DNA of 64,000 nt, taken from the NCBI RefSeq assembly GCF_006716695.1, contig NZ_VFPN01000001.1:1287096-1351095 (forward strand), in the 5' to 3' direction. The DNA is from Klugiella xanthotipulae (GTDB lineage Bacteria; Actinomycetota; Actinomycetes; Actinomycetales; Microbacteriaceae). A model generated the notes under the pieces. It did not search any database, was not told where the DNA came from, and saw only the letters and a list, made by a program, of their open reading frames with translations. Shown here piece by piece: positions 62,202-64,000 of this stretch. Numbering within the stretch: the first letter of the stretch is position 1; the number at the start of each line of letters is the position of its first letter. The translations under genes were made by a program, and so were the position numbers.

Positions 62202-63070
62202 TCGCACCGGAGAAGACGGGTGTTCCGCCGCGGGTGGGTGTGCTCGGTGGCGGCCGGATGGGTGCCGGGATCGCCCACGCGTTCCTGGTCTCGGGGGCTG
62301 AGGTGGTGGTGGTTGAGCGCAACGCAGCCGAGGCCGCTGCCGCCCGAGCCCGCGTGCTGGCCTCCGTGGATGCGGGGGTTGCGCGTGGCACGATGACCGA
62401 GGATCGCGACGCCGTGGCCGCTCGGCTGAGCGCCGACACCGATGACGCGCTCTTCGGTCACTGCGGGCTCGTACTGGAGGCCGTGCCGGAGGACCCGGTG
62501 CTTAAGCTGGAGTCGCTGCGGCGGGTGGAGGCGGTGCTCGCCCCGGGCGCGGCGCTCGCGAGTAACACGTCCTCTATCTCGATTGATGACCTCGCGGGGA
62601 ACCTTGCTCGGCCGGAAACTTTCCTCGGAATGCACTTCTTTAACCCCGTCCCCGCCTCCGCGTTGGTCGAGGTGGTGCGCGGCGCGGCGACTGACGACGC
62701 GCTCGTGGTGCGCGCGCAAGGCTGGGTGCGGGCGCTGGGTAAGACGCCCGTCACCGTCAACGACGCCCCCGGGTTCGCATCCTCCCGGCTGGGCGTGGCG
62801 ATTGGGTTGGAAGCGATCCGGATGCTCGAGGAGGGCGTCGCCTCCGCCGAGGATATTGACGCCGCGATGGTGCTGGGTTACAGGTTCCCGATCGGGCCGC
62901 TCCGGCTCACCGACGTTGTCGGTCTCGACGTGCGTCTCGGCATCGCCGAGTACCTGCACGAGCGGCTGGGTGCGCGCTTCGAACCGCCCGCGCTGCTGCG
63001 CGCGCTCGTGGCGGAGGGGCAGCTGGGCCGCAAGTCGGGCCGCGGGTTCTACGAGTGGGGGGAGGGGTGA
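62198..63070 (+). CDS. paaH: 3-hydroxyadipyl-CoA dehydrogenase
   Basis: A 290-aa short 3-hydroxyacyl-CoA dehydrogenase from the ATG at 62198 (overlap ATGA with paaF). The NAD fold is VGVLGGGRMGAGIAHAFL (13-30) and VVVVERN; the catalytic pair appears in EAVPEDPVLK, NTSSISIDDLA and HFFNPVPASALVEVVRG with its histidine; the C-terminal helical domain ends GRKSGRGFYEW. It oxidises 3-hydroxyadipyl-CoA to the 3-oxo form for PaaJ. Confidence 0.93.
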   Translation: MIAPEKTGVPPRVGVLGGGRMGAGIAHAFLVSGAEVVVVERNAAEAAAARARVLASVDAGVARGTMTEDRDAVAARLSADTDDALFGHCGLVLEAVPEDPVLKLESLRRVEAVLAPGAALASNTSSISIDDLAGNLARPETFLGMHFFNPVPASALVEVVRGAATDDALVVRAQGWVRALGKTPVTVNDAPGFASSRLGVAIGLEAIRMLEEGVASAEDIDAAMVLGYRFPIGPLRLTDVVGLDVRLGIAEYLHERLGARFEPPALLRALVAEGQLGRKSGRGFYEWGEG

Positions 63071-63122
63071 GGTGCCAGCCGGGGGTCGCACATCCGGTCG
63101 GCACCCCGCTCCGGCGGGAGGG

Positions 63123-63518
63123 CTACTCGCCCCTCACGATCAGGTTGGTGATTCGCGCGGTACACAGCCGCCGACCCTGGTCGTCGCTGATGATGATCTC
63201 GTGGCTGGCGAGTGTGCGGCCCAGCCTGATGGCCGTGGCCACGCCGGTGACGGTGCCCCCGGTTGCCGAGCGGTGGTGCGTGGCGTTGAGGTCGACACCC
63301 ACAACCGTTGTGCCCGGCCCGGCGTGCAGGATCGCAGCCCACGAGCCGAGAGCCTCCGCAAACGCCGCCGAGGCACCCCCGTGCAGCAGGCCAAATGCTT
63401 GCCGATTGCCCTCGACGGGCATGGTGGCCACGACCCGATTCCCGGATTCCTCCAGGATTTCAACACCCATCTTTTTTTCGAGCTCACCGAGCACGATCTT
63501 CCAGTCACTGTTCGACAC
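63123..63518 (-). CDS. Hotdog thioesterase (PaaI-like, second copy)
   Basis: A 131-aa hotdog protein. The GTG at 63516-63518 has AAAGGGG seven bases upstream, which decides the start; a longer in-frame extension covers the divergent promoter and was rejected. FGLLHGGASAAFAEALGSWAAI (42-63) holds the HGG motif with the acid in AEALGS, and NATHHRSATGGTVTGVA follows. It resembles PaaI and menaquinone thioesterases. It is divergent from paaZ and convergent with paaH, so it may be a second CoA-salvage enzyme of this pathway. Confidence 0.88.
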   Translation of the reverse strand: MSNSDWKIVLGELEKKMGVEILEESGNRVVATMPVEGNRQAFGLLHGGASAAFAEALGSWAAILHAGPGTTVVGVDLNATHHRSATGGTVTGVATAIRLGRTLASHEIIISDDQGRRLCTARITNLIVRGE

Positions 63519-63611
63519 ACTGGCCCCTTTCCAAGGGTTCGGCGCGCGCCCGGCCCCGTTGGCGGGCGCATCTGCGACGAGCTTAGCCAATAATTTTTGA
63601 GGAGAATTACC

Positions 63612-64000
63612 ATGACCACCATCATTCCCAGCTACATCCAGGGTTCCTGGTTCACCCCTGAGACGGATGCCGGTGCCCGCCTCGTGCGTGATGCCGCCAC
63701 GGGCGAACCGATTGCGCGCGTCTCCTCCGCGGGGCTCGACCTGGCCGGTGCGCTGCACTACGCTCGCACGGTTGGCCAGGCCTCCCTGGGGCAGCTCACC
63801 TTCCACGAGCGCGCCCTGCTGCTCAAACAGATGGCCCAGGCTCTCACGGCCCGCAAGTCTGAACTGTACGAGCTGTCGAGTAGAACCGGTGCCACAAAAA
63901 ATGACTCGATGGTTGATATTGACGGCGGCATCGGCGTGCTCTTCACCTACTCCTCGAAGGGTCGCCGTGAGATGCCGAACACCACCGTGTACCTGGATGG
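63612..64000 (+). CDS. paaZ: PaaZ, oxepin-CoA hydrolase / semialdehyde dehydrogenase, 3'-truncated by window edge
   Basis: The first 129 codons of PaaZ from the ATG at 63612 (GAGGAG upstream). HERALLLKQMAQAL, LYELSSRTGATKNDS and DIDGGIGVLFTYSSKGRRE are the start of the aldehyde-dehydrogenase domain as in E. coli PaaZ. The full enzyme opens the oxepin ring with its enoyl-CoA hydratase-like domain and oxidises the resulting aldehyde. The catalytic cysteine and the C-terminal hydratase domain are beyond the window. Confidence 0.92.
   Translation, partial: MTTIIPSYIQGSWFTPETDAGARLVRDAATGEPIARVSSAGLDLAGALHYARTVGQASLGQLTFHERALLLKQMAQALTARKSELYELSSRTGATKNDSMVDIDGGIGVLFTYSSKGRREMPNTTVYLD

Overview
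The window is about 64 kb of GC-rich bacterial DNA (roughly 65-70% G+C in sampled lines) with many GTG starts, overlapping ATGA/GTGA gene junctions and actinobacterial gene families (PucR and IclR regulators, WXG/mycosin genes, YtxH-holin-DUF3618 trio, class II dimeric GlyRS, DUF6325). It looks like a chromosomal segment of a high-GC actinobacterium; Microbacteriaceae is my best guess by gene style, but I cannot prove the family. I saw no rRNA, tRNA, CRISPR array, transposase or clear prophage. Both ends cut genes: an M18 aminopeptidase at the left and paaZ at the right.

Region by region. 1-10 kb: aminopeptidase and the transcription accessory protein Tex converge on a 22-bp perfect palindrome; then a VOC protein, a DUF6325-SHOCT pair, a two-gene envelope module (TPM-domain membrane protein plus PspA), an unknown protein and a probable SUKH-fold protein. 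10-18 kb: two tandem paralogous TPR proteins of about 950 aa downstream of a divergent Hsp90/HtpG-like ATPase, all on the minus strand; this is the best candidate for a little-described system. 18-26 kb: an FMN reductase, a very AT-rich patch with a small membrane protein, an SGNH hydrolase, and the divergent proline-catabolism pair putA and a PucR-type regulator.

26-36 kb is a catabolic cluster for an ortho-substituted benzoate (2-aminobenzoate is my first choice, salicylate the second): RidA-like protein and IclR regulator on the minus strand, then FAH-family hydrolase, cupin, acyl-CoA thioesterase II, aryl-CoA ligase, a two-domain flavin monooxygenase/old-yellow-enzyme fusion, an AAHS-type MFS importer, and an alpha/beta hydrolase whose 5' end carries an in-frame TGA. 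36-45 kb holds glyS, a CPBP protease, a HemY-like flavoprotein, the YtxH-holin-DUF3618 trio, a uroporphyrinogen-III-synthase-like gene preceded by a tiny overlapping ORF, a PH-like protein, a DUF3788-like protein and a ribokinase. 45-50 kb on the minus strand holds acuI-like reductase, an ABC-2 exporter pair, a PEP mutase/isocitrate lyase superfamily protein and trhO, with a divergent thioesterase.

50-64 kb is a phenylacetate catabolic cluster: paaK and paaI (minus), paaABCDE and paaG (plus), then paaJ, paaF, paaH, a second hotdog thioesterase (minus) and the start of paaZ. PaaK activates phenylacetate, PaaABCE epoxidises the ring, PaaG isomerises to the oxepin, PaaZ opens the ring, and PaaF/H/J perform beta-oxidation-like steps to acetyl-CoA and succinyl-CoA. 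Two near-identical palindromic sites in front of paaA and paaJ suggest one TetR-type repressor controls both halves, but no regulator gene is visible here. Between the halves sits a minus-strand three-gene module of two WXG-like proteins and a mycosin (type VII secretion-associated subtilase) without any secretion core genes; the mycosin tail is a 13-copy 9-bp tandem repeat, and base composition drops there, so it looks inserted. All coordinates and motif positions were worked out by eye.
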